In this document: positions 25,687-35,617 of the stretch, in pieces
Position numbering within the stretch: the first letter of the stretch is position 1
Layout of the letters: each line of letters starts with the position of its first letter
From: Pelomonas nitida
GTDB taxonomy: Bacteria > Pseudomonadota > Gammaproteobacteria > Burkholderiales > Burkholderiaceae_C
Assembly: GCF_043555975.1 (NCBI RefSeq)
Contig: NZ_JBIGIA010000020.1
Span: 28,015 to 92,014 of the forward strand
Direction: 5' to 3'
Length of the DNA stretch: 64,000 bases
The notes under the pieces: generated by a model
Told to the model about the DNA's origin: nothing
The model's database searches: none
Seen by the model: the letters and a program-made list of their open reading frames with translations, nothing else
Position numbers and translations under genes: made by a program

Positions 25687-26619
25687 ATGCTCACGCTGTT
25701 GCTTCTGATCCCGATCGCCGCCGAACACAAACCCCTGCTGCTGGAACGCTTTCGCGTCATCGACGCGCCGGACCCGGCGACGCGCGCCGCCGCCATCGCC
25801 ACGCGGGCCGATGAGATCGACCTGGTGCTGACCAATGGCACCGTGGGCTTTAAGGCCGACGAGATCGCCGCGCTGCCGCGCCTGCGCCTGCTGGCGGCGC
25901 TGGGTGTCGGCCATGAAAACCTCGACCTGGCCGCCGCCCGCGCGCGCGGCGTGGCCGTGTGCAACGGGGCCGGCACCAACGACGACTGCGTGGCCGACCA
26001 CGCCCTCGCGCTGCTGCTGGCCAGCGTGCGCGCGCTGCCGCAGCAGGGCGCGGCGCTGCGCGCCGGCATCTGGCGCGACGCGCTGCCGCTCTTTCCGCAC
26101 TTCAACCGCCGCCGGCTGGGCATCATCGGCCTGGGCGCCATCGGCCAGAAGATCGCCCGCCGCGCTGCCGCCTTCGGCATGGTCATCGGCTATCACAACC
26201 GCCAGCCGCGCGCCGATGCAGGCGAGGCGGTCTATTTCGACAGCGTGGCCCGCCTGGCCGCCTGGGCGGACGACCTCGTCGTCGCCACGCCCGGCGGCGC
26301 CGCCACGCGCCACATCGTCAACGCCGAGGTGCTGACGGCGCTGGGCAGTGGCGGCCATGTCGTCAACGTGGCCCGCGGTAGTTGCGTCGATACCGCCGCG
26401 CTGGCGGCGGCCTTGCGCGACGGCCGCATCGCTGGCGCGGCGCTGGACGTCTACGAAAGCGAACCCCGCCCCCCGGCCGAGCTGGTCGGGCTGGACAACG
26501 TCATCCTCACGCCGCACGTGGCCGGCTGGTCGCCCCAGTCCATCGAAGCCTCGGTCATGAACTTCGTGGCCAACGTCGAGGCGCTCGCCCGGGGCGAGCC
26601 GCTGCCCACGCCGCTCTGA
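25687..26619 (+). CDS. D-isomer-specific 2-hydroxyacid dehydrogenase
   Basis: 310 residues. The NAD(P)-binding fold is marked by LGIIGLGAIGQKIARRAAAF. Substrate-domain strands precede it (LVLTNGTVGFKADEIAALPR). The conserved segments ATPGGAATRHIVNAEVL, VVNVARGSCVDTAALAAAL and the catalytic His region LTPHVAGWSPQS are in order. It is most like glyoxylate/hydroxypyruvate reductases. The substrate cannot be fixed from sequence and the neighbours do not help. Confidence 0.85.
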   Translation: MLTLLLLIPIAAEHKPLLLERFRVIDAPDPATRAAAIATRADEIDLVLTNGTVGFKADEIAALPRLRLLAALGVGHENLDLAAARARGVAVCNGAGTNDDCVADHALALLLASVRALPQQGAALRAGIWRDALPLFPHFNRRRLGIIGLGAIGQKIARRAAAFGMVIGYHNRQPRADAGEAVYFDSVARLAAWADDLVVATPGGAATRHIVNAEVLTALGSGGHVVNVARGSCVDTAALAAALRDGRIAGAALDVYESEPRPPAELVGLDNVILTPHVAGWSPQSIEASVMNFVANVEALARGEPLPTPL

Positions 26620-26622
26620 GCG

Positions 26623-26853
26623 TTAGCCCTGGCCGCGCCGCTCAACGAGCCGCGTCTCCGCCATGGGCCCGTAGAACCCCCGGCCGCCGGCGTCCAGCGC
26701 GGCCTCGATGGCCCAGCGTGGCAGGGGCTGCGGCAAGCTGGGGTCGGCGGGCGCCGGCAGGCGATCCGGTGACGAGTTGGCGTCGGCGGCGTGGTCGGCC
26801 ACGTGCGAGGCTGGCAGGAGGGCAGGGTGCAGGCGGCGGGGTGCGGGTGTCAT
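26623..26853 (-). CDS. Small hypothetical protein
   Basis: 76 residues starting at the ATG at 26853, with a GGAG seven to eight bases upstream. The sequence is rich in Pro, Ala and Arg, and the C-terminal half (LPRWAIEAALDAGGRGFYGPMAETRLVERRG) looks like a folded helix followed by a loop. No family is recognised. Its stop lies 4 bp from the dehydrogenase stop on the other strand. The ribosome site and compact placement support it, but this could still be a chance frame in GC-rich DNA. Confidence 0.4.
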   Translation of the reverse strand: MTPAPRRLHPALLPASHVADHAADANSSPDRLPAPADPSLPQPLPRWAIEAALDAGGRGFYGPMAETRLVERRGQG

Positions 26854-27058
26854 GGCGACGCTCCGGGCAACAGGCTGCATCAACAGACGCCAGTCGCCGT
26901 TGGGCAGCGACAGGGCACGCGGGCCGGCAGGCCACCACAGCCAGGCCGCACCGTGGCGCCGCGACGTCGGAATAATTCATGCCTTGTGCCCGGCAGCCGG
27001 CGCTCGCTAGATTGGCGCCGTGCGCCACGACCACCACCTCCCGCCCCGCCTCGGCCGC

Positions 27059-27622
27059 TCAGGCGCCGACGTTCTCCGTCAACCTGACGAAGCTGCCATC
27101 AGACAGCTGCAACCGCACCCACCGCATGCGGCTGCGCTCGATGGGCATCTCCTGGTCGATGGCGGCCTCGGTGTCGAACTCCACGGCTGCCGGCCCGGGC
27201 TCGTACCAACCCAGCTCGTCCAGCCGCGCCTCATGCGCCACGATCTGCGGTGTGGCGTAGCACCACAGCGGGCGGCCGATCAGCGTCGAGCCTGGCACCC
27301 GGCACACCCGCTCGCGCGGGCGGGACAGCGCCAGCAGCCGGTGGCTGAAATCGCAGATCAGGTGCATGGGCGTGCCCGCGCCGGCCACCATGCGCGCCAG
27401 CGCGAAGTCGGCCGCACTGTCCAGGCGCGCCGCCAGCAGGGCGCGCAAGGCCTGCTGCTCGTGCAGCGACGGCGCCAGCTGCCCGCTCTCCCAGCGCGAC
27501 ACGGTCGTCTGCGACACGCCCACCATGGTCGCCACCGCCTCCTGCTTGAGGCGCCGCAGCGACCGCCACAGCCGCAGGCTGCGGCCGATCTGGCGGGTGT
27601 CGGGCAAGTGGGCGTGGTTCAT
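27059..27622 (-). CDS. XRE-family transcriptional regulator
   Basis: 187 residues. Residues 13-65 form a Cro/C1 helix-turn-helix (SLRLWRSLRRLKQEAVATMV, then GVSQTTVSRWESGQLAPS). The C-terminal 110 residues (ALARMVAGAGTPMHLICDFSH and on) resemble a sensory PAS-like domain and hold no known signature. It is divergent from an MFS transporter gene with only 17 bp between start codons, so it is the obvious candidate regulator of that exporter and of itself. No ligand can be proposed. Confidence 0.8.
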   Translation of the reverse strand: MNHAHLPDTRQIGRSLRLWRSLRRLKQEAVATMVGVSQTTVSRWESGQLAPSLHEQQALRALLAARLDSAADFALARMVAGAGTPMHLICDFSHRLLALSRPRERVCRVPGSTLIGRPLWCYATPQIVAHEARLDELGWYEPGPAAVEFDTEAAIDQEMPIERSRMRWVRLQLSDGSFVRLTENVGA

Positions 27623-27639
27623 CCGGGGCGGGCCGCATC

Positions 27640-28833
27640 ATGACGGCGTGGCCGCGCATTTTCGTCTACTACCTGTGCGGTGTTTTCGCGGCCGCGCAGC
27701 TGGGCAAGCTCGCCGCGCTGGCGCCGCTGATCTCGCGTGACCTGCATCTCGGGCTGGCCGCCATGGCCGCGCTGACCTCGCTGCTGGAGGTGAGCGGGGC
27801 GCTGCTGGGGGGGGCGGCGGGCCGTCATCTGCCCCGGTTCGGCCTGCAGCGCGGGCTGGCGTTCGCGATGCTCGCCCTGGCGCTGGGCGCGGGCGGGGCC
27901 GCGCTGGCGCAAGGGGTGCCGCTGGTGACCGTGGCGCGGCTGTGCGAGAGCCTGGGCTACCTCGTCACGGTGGTCGCGGCGCCGGTGCTGATCGCCACGG
28001 CGGCCCCGCCGCAGCGGCAGGCGGCGGCCATGACGCTGTGGAGCACCTTCGTGCCGGTGGGCATGGCTTTCGGCGCGTTTGCCTATGCGCAGGCGGCCGG
28101 GCTCAGCAACTGGCGCTGGGCACAGGGCCTGAGCGTGGCGGTCGGGCTGGCGCTCGCCGCGGGTCTGCTGGCGATGCAGGCCCACACCGAGCGTGCAGCC
28201 CCGCAGCCGCCCGCAGGGCCCACACCTGCCCTGCGGCAGCGGACCGGGGCGCCGCTGTGGCTGCTGGTGGCGTCGTTCGGCGTCTACGCGCTCGCTGAAG
28301 TGGGGCTGCTGGCGCTCATGCCCAGCCTGCTCACGCGTGCCGGGCTGCCACTGGCTGAGGCGGGTGCCTGGACGGCTGCCGCCGCGCTGGCCAATGTGCC
28401 GGCCAGCGTCATCGGCGCACGGCTCACGCGGCGCCCGGGCTTCGTGCCGCGCGCGCTGGTGTTGAGTCTGCTGGTGTCGGGGGCGCTGTACCCGCTGGCT
28501 TTCGCGTTCGGCGCGCCACCCGTGCAACTGGCCGTCGCGGCCGTCCTGACGAATCTTGCGTCTGGCGTGTTTGCCAGCCTCGTCTTTGCACTGCTGCCGC
28601 GCGTGGCCGGCAGCCCCGATCGCCTCAGCCTGGCCAGCGGCCGGCTCACGCAGTTCGGCGCCTCCGGCGCGCTGCTCGGGCCGCCGCTGATCGGCAGCAT
28701 CGTTGAACGTGCGGGTTGGCAGGCGGCGGGGGCCACCTGCCTCGCCCTGTCCGCCGTCGCGGCGGGCCTGGCCTGGTTCAGCTCGCGTCGCCCATCTGCG
28801 ACTGCAGATAGTTCTGCTCGCCAACCGTGTTGA
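27640..28833 (+). CDS. MFS transporter
   Basis: 397 residues with twelve predicted membrane spans in two halves separated by a hydrophilic loop near residues 180-205 (AAPQPPAGPTPALRQRTG). The first half is of the usual major-facilitator kind (LAAMAALTSLLEVSGALLGG, AGRHLPRFGLQRG). It resembles CynX/NimT-like or drug-efflux members, but no substrate motif is clear. Its 3' end overlaps the convergent bacterioferritin gene by 56 bp. It is probably regulated by the divergent XRE protein. Confidence 0.82.
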   Translation: MTAWPRIFVYYLCGVFAAAQLGKLAALAPLISRDLHLGLAAMAALTSLLEVSGALLGGAAGRHLPRFGLQRGLAFAMLALALGAGGAALAQGVPLVTVARLCESLGYLVTVVAAPVLIATAAPPQRQAAAMTLWSTFVPVGMAFGAFAYAQAAGLSNWRWAQGLSVAVGLALAAGLLAMQAHTERAAPQPPAGPTPALRQRTGAPLWLLVASFGVYALAEVGLLALMPSLLTRAGLPLAEAGAWTAAAALANVPASVIGARLTRRPGFVPRALVLSLLVSGALYPLAFAFGAPPVQLAVAAVLTNLASGVFASLVFALLPRVAGSPDRLSLASGRLTQFGASGALLGPPLIGSIVERAGWQAAGATCLALSAVAAGLAWFSSRRPSATADSSARQPC

Positions 28834-29254
28834 CCAGCTCCAGCTGGGTCTCGAGGTGGTCGATGTGCTCCTCGGTGTCGTCCAGGATCTGCACGAACAG
28901 CTCGCGGGAGACGTAATCACGCACTTGCTCGCAGTAGGCGACGGCGTCCTTCAGGTGCTGGTGCGAGGCCTTCTCGATGATCAGGTCGCAGCGCATCGTC
29001 TCGACGGCGTTCTCGCCGATGTAGAGCTTGCCGAGGTCCTGCAGGTTGGGCAGCCCCTCCAGCGTCAGCACGCGCTCGATGAGCTTGTCGGCGTGCTTCA
29101 TCTCCTCGATGGACTCCTCGTACTCGTGCTTGGCCATCTTCATCAGGCCCCAGTTCTTCAGCATGCGGGCGTGCAGGAAATACTGGTTGATGGCCGTCAG
29201 TTCCAGCTTGAGCTGCGCGTTCAGGTGGACGAGGACTTGTGGATCGCCTTGCAT
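28778..29254 (-). CDS. bfr: Bacterioferritin
   Basis: 158 residues, the standard length. Ferroxidase ligands are at expected places: Glu18 in LKLELTAINQYF, Glu51 and His54 in EEMKHAD, and later Glu/His in DDTEEHIDHLE. Met52, the axial haem ligand in the E. coli protein, is kept. Twenty-four subunits form a shell that oxidises and stores iron, with haem at subunit interfaces. It is divergent from the gene for its ferredoxin partner, with a Fur-like site between them. Confidence 0.95.
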   Translation of the reverse strand: MQGDPQVLVHLNAQLKLELTAINQYFLHARMLKNWGLMKMAKHEYEESIEEMKHADKLIERVLTLEGLPNLQDLGKLYIGENAVETMRCDLIIEKASHQHLKDAVAYCEQVRDYVSRELFVQILDDTEEHIDHLETQLELVNTVGEQNYLQSQMGDAS

Positions 29255-29328
29255 GGGAATTCCAGGTTCGTGAAGTTAGGCGCGAGTATCCCCAGCGAAA
29301 GCCCCTCAGCAAAACCGCTCTTTTTGCA

Positions 29329-29347
29329 AATGAGACAGATTCGCATT
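29329..29347. promoter_or_regulatory. Fur-box-like site between bfr and bfd
   Basis: The 19-mer AATGAGACAGATTCGCATT is an imperfect inverted repeat (AATGnGA and TCnCATT) close to the Fur consensus of related bacteria. It ends 13 bp before the bfd start and 75 bp from the bfr start. Fur repression of bfd under high iron would fit known biology. Confidence 0.6.
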
Positions 29348-29360
29348 AGACTTCCGTCCC

Positions 29361-29582
29361 ATGATTGTCTGTGTCTGCCACCGTATCTCCGATCGCGACA
29401 TCGCGATTGCCGCGTCCAGCGGCTGCCCGGATTTCGAGACCCTGCAGGATGACCTGCGGGTGGCGACGGCCTGTGGTGCCTGCCGGGATTGCGCTTGCGA
29501 AGTGTTCGACGAGAGCCGCATCAAGGGCGGTGCGCGGGCGCGCAACGCAGCGGTCGCCGTGCCGATGCTGATGCCGGCCTGA
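29361..29582 (+). CDS. bfd: Bacterioferritin-associated ferredoxin
   Basis: 73 residues. The four [2Fe-2S] ligands follow the Bfd pattern: Cys4 and Cys6 in MIVCVCHRIS, Cys38 and Cys41 in TACGACRDCAC; extra cysteines lie at 44 and 46. Bfd binds bacterioferritin and passes electrons to the ferric core to release iron. The C-terminal tail after residue 55 is poorly conserved. Its placement opposite bfr and the Fur-like site support the assignment. Confidence 0.93.
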   Translation: MIVCVCHRISDRDIAIAASSGCPDFETLQDDLRVATACGACRDCACEVFDESRIKGGARARNAAVAVPMLMPA

Positions 29583-29655
29583 ACGCCCGGCGAGCGGCTC
29601 GCTCAGGGAAACGCCCACGGGGCAGGCCGTGAACAGGCCCTAGAATCCACGCCTA

Positions 29656-29682
29656 GGCGCCAGGCAATGGCGCCATTTTTTT
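29656..29682 (+). terminator. Intrinsic terminator upstream of the cold-shock gene
   Basis: GGCGCCA (29656-29662) pairs with TGGCGCC (29668-29674) around GGCAA and is followed by seven T residues (29676-29682). It would end bfd transcripts. If cold-shock transcription starts at the TAGAAT-like -10 (29641-29646), it would lie at the head of that leader instead. Confidence 0.7.
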
Positions 29683-29762
29683 GTTGGTCCTCCCGCGGTT
29701 GTTGTGTTTTGCGCAGCTTCTTCAGGCTGGGCCACACAGCACGACAACTGCAAGGAAATTTC

Positions 29763-29978
29763 ATGAGCACCCAGCAGACCGGCATCGTCAAATGGTTTGA
29801 CGACGGCAAGGGCTACGGCTTCATCACCCCGGCCGACGGCAGCAAGGACCTCTTCGCTCACCACAGCGAAATCAAGAACAACGGCGGCTTCCGCACGCTG
29901 GCTGAAGGCGCCCAGGTCGAATTCGAAGTGAAGCAGGGCCCCAAGGGCCTGCAGGCCTCGAACATCCGCGCGCTGTAA
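29763..29978 (+). CDS. Cold-shock protein, CspA family
   Basis: 71 residues from the ATG at 29763, preceded by CAAGGAAATTTC. RNP1 is KGYGFIT and RNP2 is DLFAHHSEI, the nucleic-acid-binding faces of the five-stranded barrel. The opening TGIVKWFDDGKGYGF is classic. CspA-type proteins melt RNA secondary structure and bind single-stranded DNA. The roughly 180-bp upstream gap and low-GC T-rich stretches suit a long 5' leader, as is common in cold-inducible members. Whether this copy is cold-induced cannot be read from sequence. Confidence 0.93.
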   Translation: MSTQQTGIVKWFDDGKGYGFITPADGSKDLFAHHSEIKNNGGFRTLAEGAQVEFEVKQGPKGLQASNIRAL

Positions 29979-30001
29979 TTCACGCCCGGCTCCACGCCTA
30001 G

Positions 30002-30029
30002 AGCCCGCGCCTTGCGCGGGCTTTGTGCT
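30002..30029 (+). terminator. Intrinsic terminator after the cold-shock gene
   Basis: AGCCCGCGC (30002-30010) and GCGCGGGCT (30014-30022) form a perfect 9-bp stem with a CTT loop, followed by TTGTGCTTT. It lies 23 bp after the stop codon. Confidence 0.85.
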
Positions 30030-30062
30030 TTCTGGGGGCCGTCCACCGACAATCGCCGTCTT

Positions 30063-32360
<2,298 letters not shown>

Positions 32361-32465
32361 CCGTCGGGGGCGGGCTTATTGCCCGCAAGCCCGATGGCGA
32401 CGGCGCAGCGGATGCACTACGCTTGCGTGTCCCGACCGACGGGCACGCTGCGCCGCCCCCGCCTC

Positions 32466-34679
32466 ATGCATAAACCAGCGCCTGCTGACGACGACCTGCT
32501 CGAACTGCTCGACGAGCCCGAGCATGGGGACCTGGATCACCGTCTGCAAGACCGCCCCTGGCGGATCCTGATCGTCGATGACGACAGTGACGTCCACAAG
32601 GCGACCGAACTGGCCATGCAGGGCCTGACGGTCGAAGGGCAGCCGCTGGTCTTCCTGCACGCCACGTCGGCCGCCCAGGCCCGTCAGATGCTGGCCAGCG
32701 AAGCCGGCCTCGCCGTCGTGCTGCTGGACGTCGTCATGGAGAGCGAGGACGCCGGCCTGCAACTGGTGCGCCACATCCGCGAAGAGCTGCGCCTGAACGC
32801 GCTGCGCATCGTGCTGCGCACCGGCCAGCCCGGCTACGCCCCCGAGATCGAGACGGTGCAGGCCTATGACATCAACGACTACAAGACCAAGTCGGAGCTG
32901 ACGCGCACGCGGCTCTACACGGTGCTGACCGCCGCCGTGCGCTCCTACCGCCAGATCTGCGCGCTGGAAGCCAACCGTCGCGGGCTGGAGATGATCGTCG
33001 AGAGCAGCACCTCGTTGTCGCGCATGCGCGGGCTGAGCCGCTTCGCCGAAGGCGTGGTCACGCAGCTGTGTGCGCTGCTGGGCATCCTGCCCGAGGGGCT
33101 GGTGTGCGCCCAGGTGGACGGCGAGGCGGCGAGCGAGGTGCGCATCGTCGCGGCGGCCGGTCAGTACAGCGGCCTCATCGACCGGCCACTGGCCCAGGTG
33201 CGCGTCCCCACCGTGCGGGAGCGGCTGGAGCGCTGCCTGCAGGAGCGGCACAGCCTCTACGACGACGGCACGGTGCTGTACTTCGGGCTCGGCCAGGGCC
33301 GCGCGATGGCGGCGCTGGTGGATGTGGGGCGCGAGCTCGGCGAGCTCGACCAGCAGCTGCTGCGCGCGTTCTGCTCCAACATCGCCGTCGGGTTCGAAAA
33401 CGTCATCCTCTACAGCCAGCTGCTGGACCAGGCCTACAACGACCCGCTGCTGCGGCTGCCCAACCGCAACCGCTTCGTCGAGCTGCTCGACAAGAACCTG
33501 AAGGACCCGCAGGGCGTCACGCTGGCGCTGATCGACATCGACGATTTCTCCGACATCAACGATGCCTTCGGCCACCACTTCGGCGACCAGGTGCTGCAGG
33601 CCGTCGTGCAGCGGCTCGGCGACACATTGGGCCTGAGCACCGCGATGGCCCGCGTCGGCGCCGACACCTTCGGCGTGCTGGGCGAGCATGCCAAGGTCTG
33701 CCCGGAAAGCGTGCGGGTCGTCTTCGCCGAGCCGTTTGTCGTGGCCGGCGAGCGGCTGCAGCTGTCGGCCACCACCGGGCTGGTGCGGCTGGGCGAGTCC
33801 ACGGCCGTCGGCTCGGAGCTGCTGCTGGATGCACAGATCGCGCTCAAGCGCGCCAAGCAGCACCAGCGCGGGTCATCCCAATATTTCTCCGCGGCCATGG
33901 GCAGCGATGCCCGTGAGCGCTTCAAGCTGCTCAAGGGCCTGCGCACCGGCTTCGAGGAGAGCCAGCTCTTCGTCGTCTACCAGCCGCAGGTGGACCTGGC
34001 CAGCGGCGCCGTCATCGGCGCCGAGGCGCTGCTGCGCTGGCGCACGGCCGAGAGCCGCTTCGTTGCGCCCGATCAGTTCATTCCGCTGGCCGAGCAGAGT
34101 GGCTTGATCATCCCCATCGGCGAATTCGTCGTGCGCACGGCCTGCCAGCAGCTGGCCAAGCTGCGCCGGCTGGGGCACGACGATTTCCGCATGGCCGTCA
34201 ACATCTCGATGGCGCAGTTCCGCCACCCGGGGTTTCTCGACATGCTGTCGCGCGCGCTGAAGGATGCCGGCGTCGAGGGCCGGCACATGGAGCTCGAAAT
34301 CACCGAGTCGATGGCCATGGACGATGCCGAGCTCGTGCTGCGCGTGCTGGCCGACATCAAGCGGCTGGGTTTCGGTGTCGCCATCGACGACTTCGGCACC
34401 GGCTTCTCGTCTCTGAGCCAGCTGCGCCAGCTGCAGGTGGACCGGCTGAAGATCGACCGGGCCTTCGTGCATGAGGCGCAGTCCTCGACGGCGGGCTCCA
34501 CGATTGCGCAGATGGTCGTCAACCTCGGGCACGGCCTGGGGCTGACCGTCATCGCCGAAGGCATCGAGACCGAGGAACAGCGCCAGTACCTCATCGGCCT
34601 GGGCTGCCACGAGGGCCAGGGCTGGCTGTTCGCCAAGCCCATGCCGGCGGATCAGCTCGAGGCCTGGCTGAAGAAATGA
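32466..34679 (+). CDS. Receiver-DUF3369-degenerate GGDEF-EAL signalling protein
   Basis: 737 residues starting at the ATG at 32466. Receiver at about 35-160 (RILIVDDDSDVHK, phosphoacceptor in VVLLDVVME). DUF3369 at about 190-350 (LSRMRGLSRFAEGVVTQLCA, ILPEGLVCA). The GGDEF domain at about 350-480 is degenerate: RVGADTFGVL replaces GGDEF, so it should not make cyclic di-GMP. The EAL domain at 490-735 keeps EALLRW, NISMAQF, ELEITES, DDFGTGFSSL, LKIDRAFV and EGIETEEQ, so phosphodiesterase activity is likely. The net role would be phosphorylation-controlled breakdown of cyclic di-GMP in the cytoplasm. Confidence 0.9.
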   Translation: MHKPAPADDDLLELLDEPEHGDLDHRLQDRPWRILIVDDDSDVHKATELAMQGLTVEGQPLVFLHATSAAQARQMLASEAGLAVVLLDVVMESEDAGLQLVRHIREELRLNALRIVLRTGQPGYAPEIETVQAYDINDYKTKSELTRTRLYTVLTAAVRSYRQICALEANRRGLEMIVESSTSLSRMRGLSRFAEGVVTQLCALLGILPEGLVCAQVDGEAASEVRIVAAAGQYSGLIDRPLAQVRVPTVRERLERCLQERHSLYDDGTVLYFGLGQGRAMAALVDVGRELGELDQQLLRAFCSNIAVGFENVILYSQLLDQAYNDPLLRLPNRNRFVELLDKNLKDPQGVTLALIDIDDFSDINDAFGHHFGDQVLQAVVQRLGDTLGLSTAMARVGADTFGVLGEHAKVCPESVRVVFAEPFVVAGERLQLSATTGLVRLGESTAVGSELLLDAQIALKRAKQHQRGSSQYFSAAMGSDARERFKLLKGLRTGFEESQLFVVYQPQVDLASGAVIGAEALLRWRTAESRFVAPDQFIPLAEQSGLIIPIGEFVVRTACQQLAKLRRLGHDDFRMAVNISMAQFRHPGFLDMLSRALKDAGVEGRHMELEITESMAMDDAELVLRVLADIKRLGFGVAIDDFGTGFSSLSQLRQLQVDRLKIDRAFVHEAQSSTAGSTIAQMVVNLGHGLGLTVIAEGIETEEQRQYLIGLGCHEGQGWLFAKPMPADQLEAWLKK

Positions 34680-34682
34680 CGC

Positions 34683-34895
34683 CCCTCGCCCAATGCGCCG
34701 CGCTGAACGCGGGCGTATTGGACGGTCTTGCAGACCGCGCAGCCGGCAGAGCGGCCGCTCTTCGGCAGGCACAACAAGTCCTCAGGACTTGATGTGTCCG
34801 GCCTCAGCCCCCGAGGGGACGGCGATGCTCGCAGCATTGAGCTGCTCGCACATCGCCCGACGGGCCGGCTTGGGGCGGCCCGGCGCTCGGCCCGA
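34683..34895 (+). repeat. Hairpin repeat, copy D (opposite orientation, extended)
   Basis: The 230-bp space between two convergent signalling genes is filled by the element seen in the arabinose locus, here inverted. The main hairpin at 34822-34856 reads, in element orientation, GCGATGTG-CGAGCAGC-TCAAT-GCTGCGAG-CATCGC. The exact 20-mer shared with 14499-14518 lies at 34868-34887. An added left part contains CAAGTCCT-C-AGGACTTG (34775-34791), a perfect 8-bp hairpin. No gene is present. Confidence 0.8.
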
Positions 34896-34909
34896 ATGCA
34901 ACGGCTGGC

Positions 34910-35617
34910 TTAGCCCGCCGGCGCCTCCAGCCGGTAGCCCATGCCGCGCACCGTGTGGATCAGCGGCCTCGGGTGGCCATCGTCGATCTTGGCGCGCAGT
35001 CGGCGGATGAACACGTCCACCACGTTGGTGAGCGGGTCCTCGTGCGTGCCCCAGACCGTGGACAGGATGCGTTCGCGGCTGAACAGGCGGCCCGGTGCGC
35101 TCATCAGCAGCTCCAACAATGCCAGCTCCCGCGCGGTCAGCGTCAGCGCCTGGCCATTGCGGCTGGCACGCATCTGCGTGCGGTCGAAGACGAGATCGTC
35201 CACCACCAGCTGTGCCGCGCGCACCGGCCCCAGCCCGCGGCCGCGCCGCGCCAACGCCTCGATGCGGGCCAGCAGCTCCTCGAACTCGAAGGGCTTGACG
35301 AGATAGTCGTCTGCGCCGGTGCGCAGCCCCGTCACGCGGTCCTCCAGCGAGCCCAGGGCCGTCAGCATCAGGATCGGCAGCCCCACGCCGGCGGCGCGCA
35401 GCGTCTGGCAGACCTCCAGGCCGTTCATGCCCGGCAGCATCAGGTCCAGCAACATCAGCGCGTCTTCGGCATCGGGGCCCCGGCCCCAGGCATCCTGGGC
35501 GGCCGCCAGCGCTTGCGGCCCGGTGCTCGCCAACTGCACGTGATAGCCCTCGGCCCGCAGGCCGCGTTCCAGGAACGCGGCGATGCGGGCATCGTCCTCG
35601 GCGACGATGAGCTTCAT
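34910..35617 (-). CDS. OmpR/PhoB-family response regulator
   Basis: 235 residues starting at the ATG at 35617 (MKLIVAEDDARIAAFLERGL). Receiver at 1-120 with likely phosphoacceptor Asp58 in LMLLDLMLPGMNG and Lys in YLVKPFEFEEL. Winged-helix DNA-binding domain at 140-232 (LTARELALLELLMSAPGRLF, NVVDVFIRRLRAKIDDG, RGMGYRLEAP). It resembles the QseB/PmrA group. The 4-bp overlap with the kinase gene makes this a coupled pair. Likely target sites are the ATGAAC repeats upstream of the kinase gene. Confidence 0.92.
   Translation of the reverse strand: MKLIVAEDDARIAAFLERGLRAEGYHVQLASTGPQALAAAQDAWGRGPDAEDALMLLDLMLPGMNGLEVCQTLRAAGVGLPILMLTALGSLEDRVTGLRTGADDYLVKPFEFEELLARIEALARRGRGLGPVRAAQLVVDDLVFDRTQMRASRNGQALTLTARELALLELLMSAPGRLFSRERILSTVWGTHEDPLTNVVDVFIRRLRAKIDDGHPRPLIHTVRGMGYRLEAPAG

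Noticed and set aside
29583..29762. Riboswitch upstream of the cold-shock gene
   Set aside because: No known aptamer core was recognised. Only a terminator hairpin and a T-rich leader can be supported.
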